Shown one piece after another: positions 1 through 12,914 of a stretch of DNA of 64,000 nucleotides. The stretch is from Oenanthe sinensis (taxonomy: Eukaryota; Streptophyta; Magnoliopsida; Apiales; Apiaceae), in contig CM053794.1 of NCBI GenBank assembly GCA_028671895.1, forward strand, positions 18,648,501 to 18,712,500. Reading direction: 5' to 3'. The notes under the pieces were generated by a model. That model did not search any database and was not told where the DNA came from. It saw only the letters and a list, made by a program, of their open reading frames with translations. The translations under genes and the position numbers were made by a program. Numbering within the stretch: the stretch's first letter is position 1; each line of letters begins with the position of its first letter.

Positions 1-611
1 TTTATCTAATTCTCCCCCTTAGTTCATGCAATCTCCAATCCACCCTTGTGTCTTTAGATATCCTCTAAGTAACCTCTACAAGATAGGATTGGCAGATCTC
101 ATTTCTTGTATCACCAAGAGATCTCGTTTCTTGTATCACCAAATTCTCCCCCTTAGTTGAGAATATCTGTTAAAACAATAAAAATATCATCTACATCCAA
201 TCGAATAAGAAACTCTCCTCCAACTGAACATAAAATCCTCATTAGGCCTAAAAATTAATGTCTCCCCCTTTGAGATTGAGAACAACATGAATTAATAGAC
301 CCAAAGGTAATAGTTTGGACATTCCCACTAAGCTTCAGCTAGACTCTTCTTCAGCTTGTCTTCCATAAAAGAATCTTTTCAACATTCCAGAGCTGGAAAA
401 TTCAGTAACAGGATTCAAGCATAGTAGCAAGGTTAGTGTTTGGTATATGGTTTCCTCACTTCTACTACGTTCTGTTGGTGTTTACACTTTCAAGCGTAAG
501 TGTTCCACTCACTTCTCTCCCTATTTCTCTCACTCAAGTGTATCACTCCCTCACTTCACTCAAGTGTTTCTCTCCCTTACTTGCTCTCATTCTATTTATA
601 GCAATTTGTAC

Positions 612-1045
612 CTGCAAGTAAATCCATGCTAGTCTCACCAAGATATTATGGATCGTTGACTGTAGCATGTTGTCGATCACTAAAGATCTAGGTTCTGAGA
701 TGGAATCTCAGACAGGGTTTCAGTTAGGCCGTCACCCAACTCACCATGAGCAAATCCATGCACACGTGGTTCGTCGTCGGGGAATAACCCTTCTGAAATT
801 GGACTCTCCTCCATTCCAGGAGTGACTGAAATCCCAACACCCTGATCCTTAAAAGACTCATCAAATTGGTAAACCAACTGAATCATAGTCTACGAGTTGT
901 TGCTCAGCTACTTTCAGCATCAACAATCTCCCCATATGCAAATCCATGCACTGGATCGTTGAATGTGGTATGCGTACTAGCAGCTATTTAAGCATCAACC
1001 GACTCCCCATATGCAAATCCATGCACTGGATCGTTGACGGTGATA
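612..1045. repeat. Degenerate direct repeats in the remnant
   Basis: The word GCAAATCCATGCACTGGATC occurs twice at a 75-bp period (units beginning near 916 and 991). Looser copies are present near 616 and 751 (AAATCCATGC followed by a GGATCGTTGA-like string or its remnant). A second pair, a CCTGTGAAG(A/G)TGA unit near 1130 and 1310, is about 180 bp apart. These look like decayed tandem duplications inside the retroelement remnant. Confidence 0.6.
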
Positions 1046-2467
1046 TGCCTTTAAGTTTTGAGCGATCCATGTATTCCAGAATTTGAATTCCTGGGAGAGT
1101 AGACGTGTACAACCATCTCTCTCAATCACCTGTGAAGATGAATTAACTCACTATTTTCAGTCATGGAAAACTGTTAGTGATTGCCTCTCAACATCAACAG
1201 ATTGCTCTGTGGATGTGAAATCCCGTTAGGGAACTAGGACTGTTCCTCCTAGGAAGGCTGACAAGGATTCTAATAAATGGCAAGAAATCCAAGTTTCCCT
1301 CAAACGCCTGTGAAGGTGACTCAACAACTTCATTCACCATGAATGGTAAACACAGAAGTTTAGGGGTTTTACCTATACCTCACAATGTGCACTTCTTGCA
1401 ATGTGTCCTCACAATTGTTAATCCCAAGAGAGGCTAGAGAACTGTTAGGTCCTATAACATCCCTTAGAAGCAAAAACTTTAGGATTACCATCAGCGTGAA
1501 TGCTTTTGGTGTGCTTGACTCATTACAAGGTGCTCTGGCTGACGAGTGAATTTTCAATGAAATCACCCTGTTGAGAGAGTTCATTCAGAAACGGTTGAAT
1601 TGCCTTTTCAGCTCTGCATCCTTTTGAGAGAATACAGATGAGCTACAGATACCTCAATTTGTATACTTCTTTCCTTCTCGAGAGGTAGAGCTGTGGGTGC
1701 ACTTCCGACTTCATCCTTATTTGCTGCATCAAGTGCAGTTTCTTCCTTAACAACCGCTAATCTATATAAGTTCCTTATATCACCAAGGGTTGAAAGTTTG
1801 AATTAGAATGATAGTGTTTGGTACTAAGGCCTTGGTTAGAAATTGATGGATTATTCAACTTCTTGACCTTCCCCTATAGCCACTTAGGCCAAGCCATTAC
1901 GGCTAAATAGATAGAGTTGATCAAAGCTATATAAAATCTGGTAGAGTATGATTAAACTTATTCTCTATTCCTTCTCAGAAATATAGCATCGGAGCAATGT
2001 GTCATCAAGAAACAATGCACCAGAGCTAAAATGTGGGAATTAATAAAGAATAGGTAAAAGAATATTAAGCCAAATTTCATAAACTCACAATTTTGAAAAA
2101 AAAATTAACAGATTAACAAAAGTGTTCTTTTGAATTTCTCTTAGACAAATATCCAATTGATATTCAACTCTTTTAACAAAAACATTTTGATTAATAACTC
2201 AAATCTATTTCATCTTGCTCACTGTATGTTTTCAGAAATTGTTTTGCAATTCATTCTTATCAGATATTATCTCCGACTTAAAACATAAATCATTTAAAAA
2301 AAATCGAATGAATGCTTTAGTCATACAGTCCAAGGCACCAATCCCAAAGCAAACAACCATTGTTTTAATACTACAGGTCAATGTGAAACAGACATTAACA
2401 AGAGTTTTGAAAAACGTTTTACCAATAGTTGATACCTCAAGATCAAAACAATTTACTCAAATAAAAT

Positions 2468-2479
2468 AGCCTGATACCA
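2468..2479 (-). other. PBS-like site
   Basis: Read on the minus strand this is TGGTATCAGGCT, which matches the plant initiator-Met primer-binding site (TGGTATCAGAGC) for its first nine bases. It directly adjoins TG at 2480-2481, which on the minus strand would be the CA end of a 5' LTR. This is the main reason for proposing that an LTR extends rightward from 2480. Confidence 0.4.
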
Positions 2480-5400
2480 TGCAACCTAAGTTACAAGTTA
2501 TCAAGTAACTTTATTTAAACAAATCGTGGAGAGAAAACAGTTTTCATTACAAAACATTTAGAGAGAGAGAGGATATATGATTTTGAAATAGAAAGATAAT
2601 CCTCAAGAAATGTTCTCTTTCAAAGAAAAAAAAAACTTTTAGTGGCTTTTCATTCTCTGGCAAATGAATGCATGTTTAGATAAAACATTTTTCACAAGAA
2701 ATAGACAAGAAATTTCTTTATGCATTCAAGTTCTAAGAATGAAAAACATATGTTAATACTAATGAATTATCAAAGATATGAATGACAAGACATTCAAAAG
2801 TACTAACATCATTCAATCATTTTGTAATAAAATGCATCTTACTACAAAATAATCAAGCACATAAGATACTTACATTATGCTAGACAATTACCATTTGTCG
2901 CTTGAAACAAACACATATTGTAATATAGATCATGGTAATTCTAAAGCATAAAATATAAGCATCCGTTAAACACTGAACATACATTGACCGAATGACAGCA
3001 TTTAACTTCTTACACTACATCTCAACAATTATCACATAAGCATATTGAAAATACTCATGACAATCAGAATGTATGTAAGCTCGAGGTACTAGTTGCATCA
3101 GAGATCAAATACCTTTAAATATTAATGCTAAAATTTATGATCTTTGACAACCCCTCGCGATGTAGTAAATTACTTTCAATATTAGTGTTTTTGAAATAAT
3201 CTTTTTGTCACTTAGTGCAGAAATTCTAAGTGGCATCACTAATATCAAAAGAATGACAACTAATATTAATGGATTTTGCAAAAGACATGAATTACATCAC
3301 TTAAACTACATATTAAGTGGTTCCATTAATATTAGCATTAAACAATTAAAAGTAAATAAAATTACAATTAATTAATATATACAAATACTTATGCTGAAAC
3401 ATTTGATACATATAGCATGAATAACATATGACAGCACAAAGTACGAGATCCTGGATATAAATTGACTATACAATGAGATGCTACAATGTTAGGTCCCTAG
3501 GTCCCGGGTGATCATAGGTAATCTCATAATGATAATATTGAGTCCCGGGTGGTCACACGCCAAACATTAATCAGTTCCTAGAGATCGTAGACATCTAAAT
3601 AGCATGAACACTCTCTATAAACTTTACATTTAAATAAATCAATATTAGACTAGAGTGACATACCTTAGTCAATAGAGCTTTTACTGGTGTGTGATCGTTG
3701 AATGAACAATTACTCCTCTTTGCCCTAGAGATCGAATGTTTACTCCTTTCGAGATCGAACGTTTACTCCTTTTGGACAGGAATAACTTTTCAGCTACCAG
3801 TTAACATTGTTCCTCGAAACAATACCACGCTCATCCAGACGGAAACTGCATTACCTTCAACACCCAAATATTTCCTTGTAGATATTGGTCTTGGCAGCAG
3901 CTTCACTAAACTCAGCACTCTAGAAACCAGTAGTCTTTACACTAGCAGAGTAGAACCTTCAAAAACTCTGAACTACCCTTCAGCTTCTGTATCAATACCA
4001 AGTCTTCATGTGGATTGATTCCTTGTGCTAAGTGTATCTGCCTCTGGTTCAATTGAGTTAGTTCCTAGATTCGAACCCTACTCAATCTTGATTAGTTAGT
4101 GCATCTTCAGTCTTCATTGAATTCACTCAGAAAAACCAATGAAATACTCTTATTCATGCACGACACTACCAATCACTACTCTACTACCCAGATTCATCAA
4201 GAACAGACTCTAGGAAATGTTGTTACACAAAACCCTTTGTCATGACAGATGTGTCCTTAATGTTTCTTTAGATATTCAGTGGGTAGAGTAGTCTTCTTCA
4301 ATTATGATTGAGATCATCTTGCATTATTTTTAAATTGACAATTTCCTTTCTAATATGCAATCACTCAATCTGGATCACTCAGTGCTCCTTAGAATCTCAA
4401 CTCTTACTCAATGAGCACTGCTAGCCTTTGAACATCAAACACGACTAGTTGATCCAACTTACTGATGCTCCCCCTGTGATGCTGCTTGCAGCTTTTCTTC
4501 ATCTGGTGTCATCTGATCTTGAGCCCTAAACAGGATGTCAACCTTTAAAAATTCAAAGCTAAAATCAAACGAATGCTAGGGAGCTTGATGATGATGTTCA
4601 CTGCATCTAGATCATCTTAAATCAATCACAGACTCTGTGTAAACTCTTAACTCCAAATAAGATAGCCTTCCATCACACCATGTGACTTCAGGCATGATTA
4701 ATCTTACTTGATGTCTTCTCTTTACATTTGCTAATTAGACTTGTTGTGTCAACTGATTCAGCCGTAGTGAATAGGAAACCTTAACTCTATCCATTATCCT
4801 TGTAATTCCACTCAAGGTCTGGATTTCCCTATCAACTCCTCCATTTGGTCATGAAGTCTGGAAACTGAACTTTACTCTAGAATACTCCTTTCAGTGCAGA
4901 CATAACATAGAACTTCGTTCGTCAACAAATTCCATTACCTGCCCTCAAAGTGTTCTTACAGCAATCTGCCTAATCCTTTGAATGTGATTAATCACTGAGA
5001 TGCTTCATCTATCGAATGCACGAATAAACACCAAAACTAAACAGGGTAGCCTTTGACTTGACTTCCCTTCAACTGACATACTTCACTAATGTCCTTTTTT
5101 TTTATTTAAAGAATTTCATTAGAAGTAGTCCTTTCTCACCAACTTCATCTTTACCGTCGAATCCGTTATCTTGATAAACCAAGTATTAGTTGATAAACCA
5201 AGTGTGAGAGCATCACTTGTTGTTGAAGCTAACTCTATTCTGATAAACTTCAACGAATAGTTGACTTCATCATAAGCATTACATTTCGTGTCAGCAATAA
5301 CCTCACTTCCAGTAGAGTGAGCTTCTATTTCTCTTGACCCCGATCAATACTGTTCATCCTCGAACTGATATTAGGAAACCCTTCGCAAAGAATTCCCTAG

Positions 5401-6900
5401 GTCTTCCTTAATATTGTGCTTCAGATCATTCAAGAAAAATAGGTAACCTTGCTTAACCATTTGAATACCAAAGCAAAAGTAGTTACATGCCTCGAACATG
5501 AAAATGTCAGAGATATATAACTTGTACATGTTGAAAGATACTCTGCATTCACAAATGATTAAGACACGTGGTCCTCAATTTGATTGAGTCCAAGGGTTAG
5601 AGATATTTTTAAACATAGTTAACAACAAAGCATTCAAGTTCAACATGCTCATTCTTATTTGACTGATCACTCCTCATCTATATCAGCCTCAACAAGTAGT
5701 CTTGGCTATGAGCTCAGTGATCCCAACCTAACTTAAGGTGGACTAGCAGTCTATAAGAATCATGTCGTACATATATGTAGTCATAGAAGAATCAATCACT
5801 CAGATTCCTAATTCTTCTAAATCACCTTTGTTGTTCACTTTAACATTATATTATCTCTAATTACCTGAGTCAATTTAAATTTAAAAATTTAATTCATGGT
5901 TTATTAAACTGACCCCTAGGCAATTCCCAAATTAGAAACAAACTTATCTTAACAAGCACATGATCAAATATAGCATTTAATACAACCATGCGAGTATAAA
6001 CAGATTATTGACAATGTAAACATCAAGGCACTTAGCATGCAGCAAATACTCTTTCCGGTAAATGTACCCCTACAAATACCTAAGACTCTATATGCTAACA
6101 TGATCAATTATCGTAAAGCAAGCATTAAATCACATAAGATCTAATCATGAAGTCAAATACTGAAAAACAAGCAACACTAACAAACTAGCATAAGTTATCT
6201 AATTTATATAGAAATCAAGGTGAGACATGCATTACATCAAACTTATAATATAATGCAGTTCAGCACTTAATACTCTATAATTGAATCAAACAAGTATAAA
6301 CTAGTTAGAAAGTATACCTGAGCGATGCTTAGCATTCCATCTCGAGTGATACTCAATTGATCCAAATCAATTTCCATTCTACTGACACTCATGGAAGTAT
6401 CCTTGCATTTGACCTCAATAAGCAATGATGTTCCTGCTTCAACCCAAATTGATACCTGATTGTTCTGCTTAAAGACCCCGACATAGAATGTCTCATGTTC
6501 TGCTTGAAAAGATCACTCTTCTTTGTATGTGTAGCAATAACCCCTTGATTATCATTTGTCAGTGATAATCAAACTTTGTGTATTTCTGCCACTGATGTCC
6601 TTTAACCAAATCTTCAATTGTTGTTTTGGTTCTTTGACCGATAAACTGAATTCCTTTTCAAAATCCCAAATTCTTCATCTATTGATTCGAAAACCACTGA
6701 TCGAAGACTCTTCCCTAAATGAACTAATCCCCTTTCAATAACCAAATGATCCACTGAGTAGACCGATGTAGAAATACATCTCCAATGGTAAGATCAGGTC
6801 TCAACTCCATTAGAATGTTCTTCAGTCAGTTCGTTTGTCTTCAACGAACGAAGAATCAACTCCTGTTGTTTCGTTTAATAAAACATTTTGTTCAAACAGA
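2480..6900. other. Non-coding decayed sequence, possibly including an LTR
   Basis: No ORF above about 106 codons and none recognisable. If the PBS-like site is real, an LTR starts at 2480 on the minus strand, but its other edge could not be located. Two GT-type minus-strand donor-like sites (near 3665 and 6315) were seen, but no coding exon goes with them. I see nothing else that can be supported here. Confidence 0.4.
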
Positions 6901-7700
6901 AGTATTTAATTTTTTAGGAATTTAAATAATCAAAATAAATTGAAAATGCATTTTTGATAAATAATAATAAATTTCTCAATTTCAAATTATAAATAAAATA
7001 AAATTCGAAAAGAAAGTTTTGATATAGAGATAACAAAATTTTCAAGGTATATTAAATAATCCTGAAAAAGAAATTATTTCAAATCAAAATTAATTTCCAA
7101 AGAATTTTATAGAATTTATAATCCAAAACAGTTTCAATTATAATTAAAATAAAACAGATTGAAAATATAAGTTTGATATAAAAATAATAAATTTTCAAGT
7201 CATCTTAGATATTCTTGAAAATAAATTATTTCAACCAAAATGATTTTCCAAAAAGTTTTATGAGATTTATAATTAAAACTTCCAAGCTTAAATTATAATT
7301 AAAATAAAACAACTCGAAACCATAATTTTGAAATAGAAATACTAAATTCTCAAAACATTTAAAATGTTCATGAAAATAAATTATTTCAATCCAAAAATAT
7401 TTTCCAAAGAGTTTTATAAAATTTATAATTAAAGTTTTATGAAAAATAAATTATTAAACCTCAAAAATAATTATCAAAATACTTTTAAGAATATTAAACT
7501 CAAAAGAAATTAAATTGGATTTTAAGATTAATTTTAGTTTTCAAATTAATAAAATTCTTAACTAAGAATATTAAAAATATAAAATATTTGACTCCAAAAT
7601 TTAAAAGAAAATAAAATATTTTCCAAGATGTAAGATAAACTTGAAAAATAAATTATTTAAATTTAAAAATTATTTTCAAAATATTTTATATAATTAAATT
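6900..7700. repeat. AT-rich degenerate tandem repeat, ~155-bp period
   Basis: Three clear units begin near 7021, 7174 and 7330 (steps 153 and 156 bp). Each runs through a GATATA or GAAATAG start, an AAATTTTCAAG-like stretch, an AAATAAATTATTTCAA stretch, a TTTTCCAAAG string and a TTTATAATTAAA string. A partial unit precedes them and a decayed one follows. There is no coding potential. The array directly abuts the TTCTAC array that follows and may belong to the same degraded element. Confidence 0.65.
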
Positions 7701-7783
7701 CAAATTTAATTATTAAATTAATTATTAAACTAAAAACAATTTGAGAGAAAAACAATTTTTGTTTTAAATAAAAGTTAAACTAT

Positions 7784-8430
7784 GTAGCCATGTGTCATGT
7801 TGAAACAGCCCTCTAAGTAGAACTTCTACATAGGAATGTTCTACATAGACTCTATCTCGAACATTAAGTAGAATTTTTACATAGAAATGTTCTACTTAGG
7901 TTCTATCTAGAACATTAAGTAGAATATTCTACATAGAAATGTTCTACTTAGGTTCTATCTAGAACATTAAGTAGAATATTCTACATAGAAATGTTCTACT
8001 TAGGTTCTATCTAGAACATTAAGTAGAACTTCTGACTTAGAAAATATTTCTAACTCCAGAATTTCTACTTAGGTTCTATCTAGAACATTAAGTAGAATAT
8101 TCTACATAGAAATGTTCTACTTAGGTTCTATCTAGAACATTAAGTAAAACTTCTGACTTAGAAAATATTTCTAACTCCAGAATTTCTACTTAGGTTCTAT
8201 CTAGAACATTAAGTAGAATATTCTACATAGAAATGTTCTACTTAGGTTCTATCTAGAACATTAAGTAGAACTTCTGACTTAGAAAATATTTCTAACTCCA
8301 GAATTTCTACTTAGGTTCTATCTAGAACATTAAGTAGAATATTCTACATAGAAATGTTCTACTTAGGTTCTATCTAGAACATTAAGTAGAACTTCTGACT
8401 TAGAAAATATTTCTAACTCCAGAATTCACA
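7784..8430. repeat. Tandem array with 121-bp higher-order repeat
   Basis: A TTCTACTTAGGTTCTATC unit of about 52 bp is repeated, first alone, then alternating with a longer variant carrying CTTCTGACTTAG and AAATATTTCTAACTCCAG. The variant recurs with GACTTAG ending at 8040, 8161, 8282 and 8403, an exact 121-bp spacing, and the copies are almost identical. The left flank (CCATGTGTCATGTTGAAAC) and the variant unit (minus strand: AGTAGAAATTCTGGAG then AAATATTTTCTAAGT) match parts of the LTR of the young element at 51282-62862. The array is therefore an expanded, reverse-oriented piece of a related LTR. The units contain internal inverted repeats and could form hairpins. Confidence 0.85.
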
Positions 8431-9292
8431 ATTTAAATTATTTCTCCTTCAAGCGTTCTTTGTGTGTGACCCTGTAGGTTATTATTACGTTGGCAACAAT
8501 TTTAATATCTAATTAAAATTGTAAACAATGAGCGGTATCTAGTAATACATCATTGCTACCCAAGTAATAATAATAAATCAGTGATTCGATTAAGCCTTTC
8601 GTGAATAATGTTCCATGTAATATAATCCCTTTAATCTTGATATTATAGATTAAACTCAAGGCATGTCTCGTGTCATCCTTTTCAAAATTTAATCTTTATT
8701 TTCTTGATCGATGAGTAGACTATTAAAATCAAATCAACATTTGAGCACGACCGTGCATTTCATAGTCTCACTCAAACAAGAGGCCAATAATATCACTCCT
8801 AAAATTATGAGGATTAAATACCATCTAGATCATTCATATTTCTCATACGATTCATAATAAACCCAATGTCCACTTTTATCATCACCCGGTCAAAGGTAAC
8901 TTTTAATGTAATCAAAGTATATTAATTCTCGTATAGAAATATAATGATTTCAGGTCTAAGGATCATTACACCATTATCACAGTGAGAATTACTTATGACA
9001 CTTATTTAACATGTAGAATCTCACGGCGGGTCATTCCAGTGCCATGCATTGAGACATGCACTTATGTTCTTGACTTTAGTATCACCATACCTATGACCAA
9101 TGAGATGTGGTCATCTGTCAAGAAACATACTAGTCTTTGTGCATTATTATTGTCCTTAAATAATAATACTCGACTAAGGAATTTTAGGAATAAAATATTA
9201 TTCATATAATCTCATTTTTAAGTCACATACTTAAAGATATATAATACGTATCAAAATTCCAAGGACATTTATTATGCTGTCAATTTATTACG
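8431..9292. other. Non-coding sequence left of the solo LTR
   Basis: There is no usable ORF. The sequence is less AT-rich and less repetitive than the preceding arrays. I suspect it is part of another retroelement because it reads like repeated plant DNA, but no LTR edges, PBS or domains can be shown. Confidence 0.3.
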
Positions 9293-10745
9293 TGTTGGGT
9301 CCCGGAGATCGTAGAGGGGGGGGGGTGAATATGATTCCCAAATTAAAATGACTATTAATAATTTTTGGGACAACATAAAAATTACTTTGGTTCAAACACG
9401 GGTACTGTTCATCATCTTCTTCAACCTCAAGAACACCATTAAAATAACCAAGATAATGAACGGTAAATCATCCAAAAGACACAACACAACAAGATCCAAG
9501 AATATAACTTTATATTCATTGAAGTGGGGTAGATGCTACAAACAAGTTCAAGAACATAAGCTCAAGAACACAACAAAGAAATGATTTTTAGCTCCTCTAA
9601 AAATATTACAAATTCTAGATCTAGGAGACAAAAATCAAACCTATCTTCTAAACAAGATTTAGCAATGTTTACAATAGAAGAATAGATGAGTGGTGAAACA
9701 AAGAAATTCATGGCCCCATAATATTCAAGATATGGAGTATGGCCGTGGGGGAGAGAGAAAATTATTTTCTCTCTCTCCCCATTTTTTCTCTTCCGAATTC
9801 TTACATAAGATAAAGACTTGGATTCTTTTTGTATATAGAAAAAGGGGTTGCTTTTTGCTTTTCCACCTTTTACTCTTGTCCACTCAAATCTTTTCTTCAA
9901 AGTCATGTGCCAAACATGCCTTTGGAAATATTTAATGTAAAAGTAATATTTAATAAATATATAAAATATAAATAAAGAATATCTTTATTTATAAAATATA
10001 TAAATAATTAAATAAATACTTTATTTAATTAAATTAAATATTTCCATTCCACTCTTCAATTTGTGTAGACTTCCTTATCCAAATACTTGGCCCCGCATAC
10101 GTGACTCCACCACGTCCAAGTATTTGGCCTTCTAATCTGTGAAGCTTTAGTAAGATCCAATCAGGTTGTGCCGTCTGTCCTTTATCCATTAGGCTGACAT
10201 TTCTCCAACACTGATTTACCACCTTTGTTGATCTTCCACATGACTCAAGAAAACCAACAACTCTAGATTGATTAAAATCATATTAACCGATGAGAGCTTG
10301 CCTCCAATGTCCTGACACTTGATGCAACGGTCTGGTTCATAAGTGACTAGTCTTGATAGGGGCTCTTGATTCAGAACATGATTCCACATTCTTCTTTGCA
10401 AACCTTACTTGTTGCTTCGATTGTAATGCACTAAAATCGTCATAGACTAAGACAATCTTCTGTAGCTTCCACATCCTTGAATATATGTCAACATCTTTTA
10501 TTCTCCACTGAGGCATGAACATGTTAATGAACTTCTTCCAGTGAGCTTCAAGTCTGTAGATGATCCTTTGATACTTTGTCTTAACTGAACTCTGTGATCC
10601 AAGATTTCTGTGCACCTGCATATTATTACATGTCATGTTCTATTGTTGAGTTATCATCAACCATTACATAGAGATTACATTTAGCATTTCTAGTACACAT
10701 GAAAGTGCAGTGAGTTACTTCCCTTCACTCCTATCTCCCCTTTCA
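9293..10745 (-). mobile_element. Solo LTR related to the LTR of element C
   Basis: The 1453-bp segment starts TGTTGGGTCC and ends CCTTTCA on the plus strand (minus strand: TGAAAGG...GGACCCAACA). It is flanked by the perfect 5-bp duplication TTACG (9288-9292 and 10746-10750). The termini match those of the C LTR (TGAAAGG at the start; a run of C after GTATTCA or ATATTCA and ...GGACCTAACA at the end). A 57-bp block at 10304-10360 matches the C LTR at all but two positions, although most of the rest has diverged. No internal sequence is present, so this is a solo LTR left by LTR-LTR recombination. A polyG run and a GAGAGA/CTCTCT hairpin (about 9750-9783) lie inside. Confidence 0.88.
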
Positions 10746-11079
10746 TTACGCAGTAAATAAAACATAATAAATAAATAATAATCAATAAAACATAATCTTT
10801 AATAATAAATATTTTTCTTAAAATATAAAAAATATTATCTCTAGAGCATAATTACTAACAAAAGGAATGTAACCAACGGTAAGGAGACATGATAATAAAA
10901 GTGGTTTGAAAACTGAGGGAATAAAGTCATTTAAGTAGGTACTTTTAAGCTCTCATAGTTCTCTTCCTAAAAGTTCTAGAGAACCTTCCATATAGTATTC
11001 CCCAAGAAAAGAGGAAAATAGGACAATTTTCTTCTCTAGTTTCCCTTATAAAACTATGGCACTGGAAGTGTGTGCTTAT

Positions 11080-11960
11080 TTTAAAAAATGAGGGAAAATA
11101 AAGGACATTATGTTACCACGAAGGAGGGACATGAATAACAATAAGATTGGATTTGTCATGGCGGCTAATGCCAATGAGGCTAAACTTATGCTAGAAGGGA
11201 TCAAGATCTATTTTACATATGCTAGAAGCAATAACACATTGCTAACTAGGAAGAATATTGCCACACACCATATGGACAATCTCGCTCAAAAACTGCAAGA
11301 TCAAGTTGTGAGCAAACATGAACTTCAAGTAAAAGAAGAAGCAACTAAAGAGGAAGTTTCTCAACATAACCTTACTAAGAATCTTACTCATTCTCCCACG
11401 AGCACTCAACCCGTATCATTAGATAATAACGATTCATTCCTTAAAGAGCTAGAACTGAGCCTATTACTAGAGACGGTCAATTCGGAAATAATCGAGTCAA
11501 TTCAAATGATAGTGGAGGGTTTGGAACTTACAGATACAATTATAAGAGGTATATCGAGTTAAACGTTTATTATTTTCTTCCTTGGTAAAGATAATCTAGA
11601 CAACATCGAGAAAGAATTCATGGAAATTACATTTGCTCGGGCTTGGAAAATCCTTTTGGAAGATCTCATCCCATCCCACACGGCATGGATTGAGTGTATA
11701 GGATTACCAATAGTGGCTTGGAGTGAAGACAATTTAAGATCATTGGTATCCAAATGGGGAGAAGTATTCCAGTTCTCTAACATCTTGGATGAGAAAGCTA
11801 TCAGAATCCCAGAATCATGCTAGAAATAAATGCCAAGGCACTCGTAAATGATTCAGTAGCCATTAATGACAAGGAATGGGTAATTCAGTTATCAGAACTA
11901 CACTATGATATGCAGGATAATGATTCAAATCCCCATAATGAGGAGTTGAAAGAGCAGTAG
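11080..11960 (+). pseudogene. LINE ORF1 remnant (RRM / DUF4283-like)
   Basis: The frame reads a DIMLPRRRDMNNNKIGFV segment, the pattern of the RNA-recognition motif in plant L1 ORF1 (R..D..N.RFGFV followed by a helix with A). After an in-frame stop at 11560 the same frame continues with FARAWKILLEDLIPSH.AWIECIGLP, the segment found after the RRM in plant LINE ORF1 proteins, then more acidic sequence to about 11960. ORF1 proteins bind element RNA in the cytoplasm and nucleus. At least one nonsense codon disables this copy. Confidence 0.7.
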
Positions 11961-12914
11961 TTTTGTGATGGGATTGCTAACTCAAACATATACCCAAGTG
12001 ATAAATCACACTATTTCGAAAACGAAGGCCACTTTAGCGAACAACAATAAATTGGATTGGACATGAATCAATTATATACTATACCCCTTGATCAATAATG
12101 ATATAATATGGACCTATGCCCATCTACATAAGCCCACGGACCATATCGAGTATCCAGGCACACATTGGCCTAATAATATAATAACGCTGGATCAGCACCG
12201 CATCTACTAGCATATTACGTAACTGTCAAATCCATAATAAAGCATCCTGAACAATCTGTCTGCTTAGATGCTGAACTAATATCATAATCCTTTAATTTTC
12301 ATAAAACCAATTTAAATAAAACAGGATATGACATGGTTCAATTCAATCAATTATTCCAAAGAAATGACAATATGAATTTATATGTCTCAAATAAGAATTT
12401 AGGATTCACAAATAACCTAGAACAATAGTTATTTGTCATGATATCAATAATTTTGCAACAATAATGGAGCAATAACTGATAATACTGAGAAAAGGTAAGG
12501 GTGTACTTGTATGGGATGGCGATTATCAAGTCACTAAAACCACGGGTGAACAATATCCGGCTCTACTGTCTCTGGTCTAATCGTCTCTATAAATAGAATA
12601 AGTTAATTAACCTAAAAATAATTTTTATTAGGAAAAAATATAAATTTTTATTTTTAAATAAATATAAAAATTATATCAAAATTTTTCAAAAATTATGATT
12701 TTTTCAAAAAGATCAAAATATATTTTGACAAATATTTGGGACTGTAAAAATAAAATTACCTAATACAGGGTTATATTACCTAATAAAAATAAAATTACCT
12801 AATACAAAGGTCCCTCCCACAGGATTATCGGGAGTTATTATATCCATCAGGAGTATGGAGGTTTTCCGTGTTGTTGATTTAATGCAATCAAAAAACTGGG
12901 TATGGACATAAGGT

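Larger units (their letters stand above)
1..2479 (-). mobile_element. Probable internal remnant of a Copia/Sirevirus-like LTR retrotransposon
   Basis: No convincing coding sequence is present. Three CTCCCCCTT tracts (12-20, 146-154, 262-270) read on the minus strand as AAGGGGGAG, the form of a Copia polypurine tract; several PPT-like tracts near the 3' end are a known Sirevirus habit. At the other end, on the minus strand, lies a TGGTATCAGGCT sequence (2468-2479) resembling the initiator-Met tRNA primer-binding site, followed by a TG that could be an LTR edge. This would make a minus-strand element with its 3' LTR off the left edge. The internal part would be only about 2.5 kb and non-coding, so it is either heavily deleted or a non-autonomous derivative. 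A 68-aa minus-strand open frame at 680-886 is unrecognised. The classification rests on short motifs only. Confidence 0.38.

Noticed and set aside
3698..4018. 106-codon plus-strand frame
   Set aside because: Unrecognised, Ser/Thr-rich by composition, inside decayed repeat DNA on the strand opposite to the supposed element.
4055..4100. Reverse-strand GGTTCGAATC resembling a tRNA B box
   Set aside because: Arms do not pair and no A box lies at the right distance.
3660..6320. Minus-strand splice-donor-like sites near 3665 and 6315 suggesting a gene
   Set aside because: No coding exon, domain or acceptor pairing could be found; ORFs are short and compositionally random.
7784..8430. CRISPR-like regular spacing
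   Set aside because: The DNA is from a plant nuclear genome; spacers are themselves repeated, so it is a tandem higher-order repeat.
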